Below are positions 56,101-64,000 of a stretch of 64,000 bases of DNA, one piece after another. The stretch's first letter is position 1. Every line of letters begins with the position of its first letter. The stretch lies in contig NC_061146.1 in the NCBI RefSeq assembly GCF_905220365.1, forward strand, positions 8,559,538-8,623,537, in the 5' to 3' direction. Both the position numbers and the translations under genes were made by a program. Under the pieces are notes generated by a model. That model was not told the origin of the DNA and ran no database searches. It saw nothing but the letters and a program-made list of their open reading frames with translations. The stretch is from Vanessa cardui. Lineage: Eukaryota > Arthropoda > Insecta > Lepidoptera > Nymphalidae.

Positions 56101-57926
56101 CCCTAAGAAATATAGAAGAACAGCAATTGATATGATTATAAATAATATATCGAAACCGACAACGTTTTTCGAAGACGTTTTCGATTCTTATATTTCAGCG
56201 AATTCGAACAACTTTCAAGATTCGAAGTGCGAAGTAACTGTTGACTACAGGATATTAATGCCGACAATCTGTGAGATGGAACAAATGAAAGTAATAGAAG
56301 CTCTATTGAAAACTGGAAACAGATATGGACAAAGAAAACTTCTAGTACATCCTTTAGTGGAGAGTTTTCTCTATCTTAAATGGAAGGCGTTACTGCCATT
56401 CTTCTATACCATAATAGCTGTATATTCCCTCTTCGTGAGTTCGCTTACAATTTTTATTATAGGCGTATTCTTTTACAAGGACACAAATACAATACCACCC
56501 CCGTTTCTTAATCCCAATATATGGGGATATATAGTTTACACTACCATAGGTTTAATAATAATACAGGTGGGTTTAAGTACTATATGTTATAATTCTGAAT
56601 TACAATTTGTCTTTAAATATATTTCTTTGTTTACAGGAGTTATTTTACATGAATATAAAAAGTACGAGATATTTTTTTCAACTAGAAACTTGGATCAAAT
56701 TTTGGTCAATATGTTTATCGGCCGTTCTTCCGCTGACTTTTTTCTTTGTCCCATTGACAACAGCCGAATGGCCCAGACATGTGGCAACTTGCGCATTGCT
56801 GCTGTCATGGATAGAACTTATGTTCCTGTTATCGAGATTTCCAAATTGGGGATACTACGTACTTATGTTTGGGAAAGTTGCCGCAAATGTCATAAAGGTA
56901 ATGTCACATTGTTATTTTTATTGTGTTATTTAGCTGATATTCAATTTATTGGTATTTACTATGTCCTCTACCCATAGGTTACTAATAAAAGAATGCGTTT
57001 TTTTTTTGTTTAATCTAATAACAATAAAAAAATCTAATTAGTAACGTATAATTACATTTCAGATTCTATTGACCTTTGCATTTTTAGTTATTGGATTCTC
57101 GCTAAGTTTCATGATACAATTCCATTCCGAAATACCATTCGATGGTCCTTGGGCTGCCATCGTCAAAACGATGGTCATGATGACGTCAGAATTTGATTAC
57201 GCAGCTCTATTCGATAAAGAACACACCCAGGAACTAGCAACATCTTTAATTATTGTTAGACTGATTTTTGTAATATTCCTTATTTTGGCTGCAATCGTCT
57301 TGATGAATTTAATGGTCGGTGTTGCTGTCAATGACATTAACGATTTAGAAATCTTGGGTAACATTCGAAGACTCGCGAAACAAGTCGAATTTCTCGGTAC
57401 ATTAGATAACTTAGTATATAATAAATTCGTTGGTAAGATCCTACCAAATCGTTTGAGTAAAAGTATACGTAATAAAAGAAAAGTTATGGGCGTTATGTCC
57501 TTTTGTCCGGGAAAACCGAGATGGCGAATACACAAATCAATACCAACTCGCATAAGGAATGCTATCATGGACAAAGCACAGCAACAAAAGAAACAAATGG
57601 AAATGGAAACTAATATGGAATCGTTTAGAATGAAAATTGACGAAATGTATGAAGCTATAACTAAGAAGAAGGAAATTAAAGAAAAACCAGAAACAATTAG
57701 GAAAGAAGTTAGAGGATTACAAAAACTCAAATATGACGAAATAATGGATCGACTGAATAATCTAGACGATGGTGTTAATAAAGTAAAGGGCCAAGTTGCT
57801 GATTATATAGAAGAAACAAAATGTCCTATAGAAGAGATAAATGTGAAAATAGACCAAATGTCGTTAGAAATGGAAGAAATCAAACAATTCTTAAGCAGAT
57901 TGGAGACAAAACTTGGCAACTTATAA
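47153..57926 (+). CDS. TRPA-family cation channel, TRPA5/TRPA1-like, 10 exons
   Basis: Non-selective cation channel of the plasma membrane, usually a thermal or chemical sensor in this family. Exons: 47153-47343, 48384-48578, 48973-49190, 53413-53594, 54460-54641, 54724-54949, 55022-55180, 55451-56566, 56637-56897, 57063-57926 (TAA). All introns are GT-AG and phases agree; 3594 nt, 1197 residues. Domains: basic/proline-rich start 1-110; ankyrin repeats from about 111 to 670 (about 14-15, for example GRTPLHLAA, GWTPLHVAA, DTPLHIAA, STPLHLAA), interrupted at 202-262 by a charged linker; HPLVESFLYLKW before S1; S1 766-792, S2 807-828, S3 842-861, S4 872-889, S5 907-927, pore loop near 946-957 (MMTSEFDY), S6 973-996; TRP-like helix 1001-1020; coiled coil about 1080-1197. 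Length and repeat number suit TRPA1/TRPA5 better than pyrexia, painless or water witch. The start is the first in-frame ATG, but CAG at 47220-47222 is a possible acceptor, so the N-terminus is uncertain. No frame breaks. Confidence 0.9.
47706..48010 (-). mobile_element. SINE-A in TRPA intron 1
   Basis: CAACAACAACATATGTAAAT tail and 3' end, CTCCTCTCCCTTTGAGGAGA block, and a head ending CTGGGCCATCTCGACTC. (GTT)n subtype. Confidence 0.9.
48045..48335 (+). mobile_element. Degraded SINE-A just upstream of TRPA exon 2
   Basis: GAGCCGTGATGTCCTAGTAA, GCGCGTGCATCTTAACCGAG, TTGCCGGTTCAAACTCAAC and a 3' end TAGGAAAGTTAAAGGATGTT. It ends about 50 bp before the exon 2 acceptor, so the old SINE borders the branch-point region. 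Confidence 0.75.
48660..48870 (+). mobile_element. REP-C relic in TRPA intron 2
   Basis: CAAAGTTTGGCAACTAATAT, CTTGTGCCTGTATTTACACT, ACCATCAAATCGGAACACTA and TACACAATGCACCACCAAGT follow plus-oriented REP-C with heavy decay. Confidence 0.55.
49345..49415 (+). mobile_element. LINE-D scrap in TRPA intron 3
   Basis: AATATGACGATTCAAAAGTT and TATTTGAATACAGAATATTT, the last 70 bp of a decayed LINE-D tail. Confidence 0.5.
49809..50116 (+). mobile_element. MITE-I in TRPA intron 3
   Basis: AGTACGACACAACTTAGATG and TCGCATCGGCAAAAT at left; TTTCCGATGTTACATCTAAT and TTGTGTCCTACTATA at right. Both inverted ends present, about 308 bp, same interior as the 35.0 kb copy. Confidence 0.85.
50495..50740 (+). 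mobile_element. SINE-A in TRPA intron 3
   Basis: GAGCTGAGATGGCCCAGTGG, GTTCAAACCCAGCAAGCACC, ACCTGCATATGTCTAATTTC and AGCAGTAGGAAATTTACTTT. It has a 45-bp deletion in the 3' part. Confidence 0.9.
50741..51334. other. TRPA intron 3 interior, nothing recognised
   Basis: No exon-like segment with flanking splice sites and no repeat recognised. Confidence 0.35.
51335..51510 (+). mobile_element. REP-F, truncated, in TRPA intron 3
   Basis: CTAACGACCCGCCGCTTTGC start, ATACAAAAACCTTCCTCTCG inside, CGACTTTGTTTAATGCTAAG decayed end. Confidence 0.65.
51806..52092 (-). mobile_element. REP-C, full copy, in TRPA intron 3
   Basis: GGTGGTAGGGCTTTGTGCAA to GCTCGTCCGCCAACCTTTAT, well preserved. Confidence 0.9.
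52355..52615 (+). mobile_element. MITE-I in TRPA intron 3, right end decayed
   Basis: GCACGATACAACTTAAATGA, GTAAAACCGATCACATACGA, AATATGATCTTTACACAAAC and ATTTGATACGTCGATTTACA. The right inverted repeat is largely lost. Confidence 0.75.
53620..53812 (-). mobile_element. SINE-A, 3' part, in TRPA intron 4
   Basis: CAACAACAACGGACTGTAAA, CTCCTTTCCCTTTGAGGAAA and GACACATGCAGGTTTCCTCA. It begins about 25 bp after the exon 4 donor; the head is missing. Confidence 0.85.
53813..54459. other. Rest of TRPA intron 4
   Basis: AT-rich with a TTTATTTATTTATTT tract at about 54140 and a REP-C-like GTGGGTGGTACCTACAC scrap at 54045. No further exon is suggested. Confidence 0.35.
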
Positions 57927-58114
57927 TTGTAATTTAAATTTAGAATAGATTAAAACCTAAGGCTTAATATTTATAAACATTGTTTATGACGTATGACATC
58001 TATTAGAACATCTAAAGTCCAAATCGTACGCAGAGACAACAAACAGCGTAATCAAGCTCTTGTTTACAACGAGCATATAGTTCAATATACATAGTTGTTA
58101 TAAATTATTGTAAT

Positions 58115-58120
58115 AATAAA
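58115..58120 (+). terminator. Poly(A) signal of the TRPA gene
   Basis: AATAAA 190 bp after the stop codon, followed by a T-rich stretch. First good signal downstream of the coding end. Confidence 0.6.
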
Positions 58121-58868
58121 AACAAATGTTATTTTATAATTATATGCTATTATTTTTATTTTTCTATGCCATCAATTAATATTATATTTTTAATAATTAA
58201 TAAAAAATAAATTAAAATTAATTCTAGAACATTCTAGAACAATCATGATTCATCGATAGAATACATTTAAACTATTTATTCACTTCCATAAAATAACTAT
58301 ATATTGTTGTATTTATAAAATGCGATATATATTTTCTTATTTTATTTAATCGTAATTGAAAACCAACCTATCCGATACACTTACCTATAAATTATATCGT
58401 AGCGTCAGGAACTTCAAATATATTGATCAAATATTACTAAGACAGAAAGTTTCTGACACGATGGACTCTCATATATAATTCGAGGTCTCGGTCAGTTCTC
58501 TTAAGAGAACGTAGCGTCTATCTCACAATCGATTCCGAAGTTTTCATGTCTCTAGAACTAGGAGCATTTAAATTTTACATGACACCGCTGTATGTTCTAG
58601 AATTTACGAAACGTGAAACGATGAATTGTTAAAGGTTTATTTCGTTGAGTATTCTTGAAAATTCAGGGATCGTACGAAGTGTTTGTGTATTACAATTCCA
58701 AGACAAGACAGATCAATCGAATCAATGGAGTTAATTGTTTGTTTACACATTTCAGCCAATCAGGAGACAGAGAATTAGTGTACGTTTGCACGTATGCAAA
58801 CAAGAATGTATTTAGTTCGTAAACTGACACAGATACGAAAGTCTGTGGAGATACAAATTTACTAAGTA
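58121..58868. other. Intergenic downstream of TRPA, nothing recognised
   Basis: AT-rich; no gene or repeat supported. Confidence 0.4.
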
Positions 58869-58920
58869 AAAATACAGACGAATTGATAACCTCCTCCTTT
58901 TGGAAGTCGGTTGAAAAGGG
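58869..58920 (-). mobile_element. ELT-E terminal scrap
   Basis: ACGAATTGATAACCTCCTCC and TTTTGGAAGTCGGTTGAAAA, only the first 50 bp of the element in reverse. Confidence 0.75.
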
Positions 58921-59039
58921 ATTCCTTACGATTCAAGTCCAAAGACTTTTATTTTATCGAATTATATCAGCTTAGCTGTTTGACATCATGCGCGTTTGAA
59001 TTTAAAAAAAAAAAACAATTATTGTTGTAGCCTAAGTAA

Positions 59040-59125
59040 TTCGTATTTACATCAGTTATCTACCAGTTCAAGTATCGTCAAAATCGGTCTAGTCGTTCCA
59101 AAGATTAATACAGGTCAAGATTTGT
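59040..59125 (-). mobile_element. REP-G scrap
   Basis: ACATCAGTTATCTACCAGTT and ATCGTCAAAATCGGTCTAGT. Confidence 0.5.
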
Positions 59126-59599
59126 ACAGGAACTATTTTTAATTAATATTTGTGTATATTTAAGCATTTATTGTTGTTAATTCTTATGTTGCCAAAGGGG
59201 TCTTGAAGATAGCCCAAAAATTTAATGGGTACCAATTATTTGGATTGAAGGAAATAAATACTCTTGTATTTATGTACATAAAAATGATTTGTTATATTGT
59301 TTCAGTTACACTTCGACGCCAATAGATCGATCTCAATTAAATCCAGACATATATGTATTGTTTTATATATAACGTTCTATATAGCCTGTCTATCCTAACT
59401 GGTCGTTAGTTAGTTCGTTAGTTCGACAGATGACAATTTGTGTACACGCAAGCACAATCTAGTTTTTTTAAACGGCTTTTGATAGTTATTTTATAAAACT
59501 AGATACGGTAAAACTATGGGACTATTTTTTAATGTATTTTACATGACTTGGTAAGTAATTGGGAATTAAAATATTATGGCAAATTAGTTTTGTTTTGTA
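59126..59599. other. Intergenic, nothing recognised
   Basis: No supported feature. Confidence 0.35.
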
Positions 59600-59765
59600 T
59601 TGATTAAGTGTACCTCAGGAACAAGGGACATACATCTTAGTATCTATGGTAGCGCATTGATGTTTTAAGGAATGGTTCATGTTTCTTATGGTGCCAATGA
59701 TGATAAAGTCCTATGGGTCCCACATCTCATCAAGTTACCTATCTAGCCACCTACCTATTCAATAA
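59600..59765 (-). mobile_element. REP-C relic
   Basis: ACCTCAGGAACAAGGGACAT, GTAGCGCATTGATGTTTTAA and GGAATGGTTCATGTTTCTTA follow REP-C in reverse with much change. Confidence 0.5.
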
Positions 59766-60737
59766 AGAAAACTTCGTAAAAACTATACCATTTAAGAGAG
59801 CAAATATATTTTAGGTACTAATTTCCTAATTATCCAATAAGCCAAGTCTATCAGGGCCATGGTAGTTATATGGGCTCTCTTATCAAGCTTGAGAGTTAAA
59901 GGTCCTGTCATGTCTCACAGAAATTTTCGTACCATTTTATGTTTTTGCTAAGATATTTTTTAAGGAACTTCAGTGCGTAATAAAACCACAATTTCAATGG
60001 TTTTTCCGTAAGCTGTTTTGTTGATTGTATCAGATTGTCACGTTCAGATTGTTGTAGTATGTGTACTTGCATATGCGCCACACTCTTGCAAAATAATATA
60101 TTAATCCAAAGTTAATTTAGTATTCTTAAAATGTTGCTGCCATAGCCGACAATTTCACTTAAAAGTTAAAAAAATACCTTCCAATGGTCATACTATATTA
60201 CAAATATAGTAGTAAGAACGCGCCCAAAATGAAACTCTTCAAAATTCATTAATTATAAAGCATTAATAATAATAAACATCCTTGAATTTCATCAGAATTA
60301 ACTTTTCATCTCAATAACAATTCCAAACTTCACTCCGAAACTCGTGAAAAAGATATAAAAAAATATTTCGACTAACAATTACACCATCTTTCAGGGATAA
60401 TAGCGCAAAGTTTATACAGCAATAAACAGGAACTCTTGGGAAGCCGGAGACTTAAACTACTGCATTAAAACATCCATAAAATTGCTTCAATTAATGTTAC
60501 ATTAAAGAATGTTACCGTATGTATATCTAGCTAATGTTTGTGTCCTGTGGCTTTTGCCGCGTGTTAAGAGCATAGTAGATCCATCCCTCCATTTCAAGTT
60601 CCTATAGAGCTATCAGTTATTAAACTGTAGAAAATACTGGTCAAAATATGAATACAACATATTATAAACATCGTTAGTAAGTCTGTATGTGTCGGATGAA
60701 AATTAAACACGAATGAAACTGCGCTAATATAACTAGT
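59766..60737. other. Intergenic, nothing recognised
   Basis: No supported feature. Confidence 0.35.
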
Positions 60738-60781
60738 GGTGATATCTAAAGAAGAGTTTGTACTCTTCTTAAGATATCACC
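60738..60781. repeat. 20-bp near-perfect hairpin
   Basis: GGTGATATCTAAAGAAGAGT (60738-60757) pairs with ACTCTTCTTAAGATATCACC (60762-60781) at 19 of 20 positions (one A-A mismatch) around a TTGT loop. A CTTCTTCTTCTTTTTC tract follows. The stem is shorter than a usual microRNA precursor. Confidence 0.6.
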
Positions 60782-61339
60782 TTCTTCTTCTTTTTCACTT
60801 TTTCTTTAAGTCTCTTGTGAGCATAAAATATCTAGTAAAAGAATTACGGCTGAGAAAATCTCGGCTTTTGTCTTTTCTATTGAATTTATAGTTCCTAGCA
60901 TCAACAAATATCAAATACATTCTAACATACATAGTGTAGTCGGTTGAAATCCAATTACATCTTGGTTACTTTCTATCGTTTCTAGTTTCTACGCCACTTA
61001 CTATATTAGGACTCAGGTGCAGCCTCAGCCATCGATCTGTTACTATGAAGATATGCTTGCTATCGAGATACATTGTTCTCAATTGCGCCCATTTACAATA
61101 TCGAAAAACTGTTGTTTTCAAATACAACGATTATTCTTTCGAATTAGACATATTATACATCACTATAATTCAGTTAAACCTATAAAAAGATTTTGTTAAA
61201 GTCAATAGTTTGGTCTGATTAGTAATTATATTTTCTTTTATTAATTGCATTGACGTGTCCAAGTCTATATTTTAAACCTGAAGTCAAAAAAAAAGATAAT
61301 TTAGATTTTAATTAAGTTAAGCTATTTTTATTTAATCTC
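60782..61339. other. Intergenic, nothing recognised
   Basis: No supported feature. Confidence 0.35.
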
Positions 61340-61510
61340 GTGGTAGGGCTTTGTGCGAACTTATTTGGGTATCATCTACTTATAAAATAATGTACCGCAA
61401 ACAGCAATACATATTATTATTGTGTTCCGATTTGCAGGTCTTTGTGCCATTGTAACCACCTACAAAAGGGACATAACATCATAGCCCCCAAGATTTATGG
61501 TAAAAGATTG
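61340..61510 (-). mobile_element. REP-C relic
   Basis: CTCGTGGTAGGGCTTTGTGC, ATTGTGTTCCGATTTGCAGG and GGGACATAACATCATAGCCC; much decayed. Confidence 0.55.
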
Positions 61511-61930
61511 GAGGTCATTTATTTTTATGAAGGCGATTTTTATACCAATGAATCAAGTCAAAAAAAAATCTTCTGTCAAAAAGCTATATTATTACTTAAT
61601 GATAACACTATCATATACAGGGGAATCCGAGAAATTTTCTTTTTTAATAAATTTTTGAAGTTGCATTTTAGACAAATTTTGAAAAAAGCTAAAAACCGTG
61701 ATAACTCAAAAATGGGTCACTTTTGGATCATGCATATGGCGGTTAAATTATTGCCAATAGTCACCCTTATCACCTCCTAACGGATATAGGTACGTCGAAT
61801 TACCAATAACCCTGTATATTGCACAATTTATATATGTCTGCGGCAGTGACGGCTGAGCGATAGAATCGTCCTTTTCTGTGTTCGGTGGTACGGATTCCAT
61901 CACGATGAATTAAAATAACTCGTGGTATAG
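61511..61930. other. Intergenic, unrecognised open frame
   Basis: A 112-codon open frame (61442-61780) starts inside the REP-C relic and runs through AT-rich DNA with Lys/Phe/Ile-rich translation. No domain, splice sites or homology are recognised; I do not call it a gene. Confidence 0.35.
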
Positions 61931-62164
61931 TGACAAAGATTTATTACGAATTTACAACTTTGTTCTTAAGTAGCTAAACCGTTTCCTTGGAGGTGTGGGC
62001 TGATCAGTTACTGAAACGCAATAGTCGTTATCCAGTCTCCATACTCCCCAACACGACTTTGTCCACGTGACGTAACATTGCATGACGTCACCGCGTTTAC
62101 CCGCTACTATAATAATCAAATAAGCTTCTTTTAATCAAAATAATTGGCTTTCCACGACATACAT
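61931..62164 (-). repeat. REP-M, copy 2
   Basis: Inverse of 14541-14780: AACTTTGTTCTTAAGTAGCT, CATTGCATGACGTCACCGCG and TTGGCTTTCCACGACAT. A REP-F/Helitron-like GCACCGGTGCGAAGCC scrap follows at 62178. Confidence 0.7.
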
Positions 62165-62267
62165 ATCATATAAATTGCACCGGTGCGAAGCCAAAATTAT
62201 TAATAGGATTTAAGGATTTTAGCCAAAATCACACCTTTTTAACCTAAATAAATGCTTGTATTAAATG

Positions 62268-62550
62268 CATTCAAATCAAATCAAAATATACTTTATTCAA
62301 GTGGGCTTTTACAAGCACTTTTGAATCGTCATTTAACAATTAAGTGAAGCTACCACCGGTTCGGAAAGTAGATTCAACCGAGAAGAACCGACAAGAAACT
62401 CAGTAGTTACTCTTTTTCAACATTAAAAAAAATACAGTCATGTTAGTTAATACAATTATTTAAATTAATATATCCTGCCTGGAAGTCAACAGGTATTAAT
62501 TCCACGTTTTTTTATCATCTACAAAATCTTGTATCGAATAATACGCCTTT
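62268..62550 (-). mobile_element. LINE-D 3' end with coding-tail relic
   Basis: ATCAAATCAAAATATACTTT, CACCGGTTCGGAAAGTAGAT and CCGAGAAGAACCGACAAGAA, then the reverse of the coding tail (TTTTTATCATCTACAAAATC, TTGTATCGAATAATACGCC). Confidence 0.88.
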
Positions 62551-63009
62551 TTTACGAATGTATTTTTTTATTTAGTGTAAATGGACTCCTAATTAATAAA
62601 TATATAATATGATTTCTACATATACCTTACAAACATAGATCCGAAACGTCGTAAGTTTCGTTTGCAATGGTAGGTAACAGTTTTGACGTTTGCAAGTTCC
62701 GCAGACGTCGAGCTTAGCAGATTTGACGTCTCAGGCAATGTTGTTTCACTCAGAGGAAAGTCAAAATAAAAACATATATTTCATTTTCACGCAAAGATTG
62801 CAATTTAACATGTTATTTTTCGCTATATTGTAATCTATAGATGGGAAGCGGTCGAATTGTGAACTGTCGTAGAACGGATGCATGTCGCGCAGTGGCGTAA
62901 ATAGGGCGGTGCCGCCTTGCCGTAGCCTATCCTCCTTCCCTTGGTCCTAAGGTATTTTCAATCCAAATTTAAACTAAATCTTAAGCGTTAATAGTTACTA
63001 TCGCAGTTT
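62551..63009. other. Intergenic, nothing recognised
   Basis: A GC-richer patch at 62880-62945 (GCAGTGGCGTAAATAGGGCG) may be an unrecognised repeat. No gene. Confidence 0.35.
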
Positions 63010-63195
63010 GTTAGTCATCATCCTCCTGCCCTTATCCCAATATTATTTGGGGTCGGCGCAGCATGTCTTCTCCTTCATCTCATCCGTCATCTCACAAGTA
63101 ACATTCTTTCTAACCATATCGTCTTTCACACAATCCATCCATCGTTTCCTTGGTCGTCCTCTACCTCTATATCCATCCACATCCATGCTCAAGGA
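63010..63195 (+). mobile_element. RTE-like LINE 3' tail fragment
   Basis: GTCATCATCCTCCTGCCCTT, GGGGTCGGCGCAGCATGTCT and CATCCATCGTTTCCTTGGTC; extends the 23.7 kb copy by about 80 bp. The overlapping open frame is not a gene. Confidence 0.6.
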
Positions 63196-63369
63196 TAATA
63201 TTGCAGTATGTTAGTGTAGATAAAAAAACCGATTATATTTAAAAAAGTGATTAATAAAAAAAAACAAAACACAATCAATTTATACAATAATTGAAACGTG
63301 ATTAAATTCAACTTTTATGATGAGCACTTTCCGTTTGCAATCCAGGGGAGACATAGCGCTATACTACAT

Positions 63370-63505
63370 AATATCTTAGTTCCCAAGGTTGGTGGCACAT
63401 TGACGATGAAAGGAATAGTTAATATTTCTTACAGCGTCATTGTCTATGGACGGTGGTGACCGCTTACCATCGTGGTCCATATGCTCGTCCGCCAACCTAT
63501 ACCAT
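63370..63505 (-). mobile_element. REP-C, 5' half in reverse
   Basis: ATCTTAGTTCCCAAGGTTGG, AGCGTCATTGTCTATGGACG and GCTCGTCCGCCAACCTATAC. Confidence 0.85.
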
Positions 63506-63519
63506 ATAAAAGAAATTGT

Positions 63520-64000
63520 ATTTTCAACCGCTTTTCAACTTCAAAAAGGAGGTTATCAATTCGTCTGTATTTTGTTAGTTACCTAATAACTTTCACTGGG
63601 TGAGCCCATTTTGATATTTTTTTTGTTTGAAAGCTAGTGCTTCCCATTTTAATTTGGTCCAGTTCTGATGATAGTGTCCGTATGAAAACCATGTAAGTCT
63701 TAAATTTGCATTACGTATGCGCGCGATAAATTGGTGAATAACTGAAAATCATGCCCACCAATTTCGATGATTCTTCTTTTATTGATAAGGATAAACTTCA
63801 AGGGTAGTTTGGTGAAAGTTTGGTTAGGTTCTGAGCATGGGATTAAAAGTAACGGAACTCTTCAATTCAGATGAGCACGTCAGCGATACTCAGCTGAATC
63901 CTTTATAGGTTATTTATATATTTGAGTGACCTTCCGTAACGTGTTTATGTTCAAGTAATTGTCATAGTCGAAAATGACAATCAAACTCCTTAACAGCTCA
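63520..64000 (+). mobile_element. ELT-E, 5' half, runs off the window
   Basis: AAAAAGGAGGTTATCAATTC, AACTTTCACTGGGTGAGCCC, GTATGCGCGCGATAAATTGG and CAGCGATACTCAGCTGAATC, collinear with 18259-18767 including the segment missing at 22.8 kb. Confidence 0.8.

Noticed and set aside
57197..57730. 177-codon open frame on the minus strand inside the last TRPA exon
   Set aside because: Antisense shadow of the real coding exon; no recognisable protein of its own.
60738..60781. microRNA precursor
   Set aside because: The stem is only 20 bp with a 4-nt loop, too short for a standard precursor; kept only as a hairpin.
61442..61780. 112-codon open frame
   Set aside because: Starts inside a REP-C relic, AT-driven amino-acid content, no domain and no splice or transcription signals.
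14541..62164. REP-M copies as long terminal repeats of one giant element
   Set aside because: They are inverted relative to each other, 47 kb apart, and enclose a host gene and unrelated repeats, with no TG..CA ends or primer-binding site.

Overview
This is a 64 kb piece of an AT-rich, intron-containing animal genome, almost certainly a butterfly or moth (Lepidoptera). The repeats are lepidopteran in character: two tRNA-derived SINE families, Lep1/Helitron-like short repeats, a CR1/jockey-like LINE 3' end with a characteristic tail, and several MITEs. The insect-type TRPA channel fits. No bacterial-style operon, CRISPR array, rRNA gene or convincing free-standing tRNA gene is visible.

The one intact gene is a TRPA-family cation channel on the + strand, joined here from ten exons between 47153 and 57926. 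All nine introns are GT-AG, every junction keeps frame, and the model gives 1197 residues: about 14-15 ankyrin repeats, six membrane segments with a pore loop, a TRP-like helix and a long C-terminal coiled coil. The repeat number and length favour TRPA1 or TRPA5 over the shorter pyrexia, painless and water-witch types. I think TRPA5 is most likely but cannot prove it from sequence alone. The first coding exon contains an in-frame consensus splice acceptor, so the true N-terminus may lie in an upstream exon.

The other coding signals are remnants. At 19876-20335 there is a decayed histidine (acid/glucose-1-)phosphatase with an RHSIRTP active-site motif. At 13620-14136 a PIF/Harbinger-like element carries a MADF-domain fragment. 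LINE C-terminal fragments lie at 6949-7330 and 20972-21160. A possible tiny two-exon transcript lies at 27700-28130.

Most of the rest is repeats in nested layers. Family names used below: SINE-A (tRNA-derived, about 300 bp, over 20 copies, tails of either (GTT)n or TTACTTTACTTT type); SINE-B (tRNA-derived, about 250 bp, (ATTT)n tail); REP-C (about 285 bp, begins GGTTGGCGGACGAGCATATG); LINE-D (3' tail of a jockey-like LINE, ends in TTTGATTTGA-type repeats); ELT-E (element bounded by inverted AACCGACTTC / GAAGTCGGTT); REP-F (begins near CCGGCTTCGCACGGGTGCAA and ends near TTTTATACTATGTAGTGA); REP-G (contains GTCTGTCTGTTT and GACGGGACTTTCA); REP-H (Lep1/Helitron-like, GGTTCAGCGGTTT core); MITE-I (about 300 bp, termini TAGTACGACACAAC); REP-M (about 235 bp, two copies in opposite orientation). 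A hAT-like element at 28725-29168 has a perfect 8-bp target duplication. Layout: 1-45 kb is a gene-free repeat field with the phosphatase relic; 45.8-47.1 kb is the region upstream of the channel; 47.1-58.1 kb is the channel gene; 58.2-64 kb is AT-rich flank with scattered repeats.
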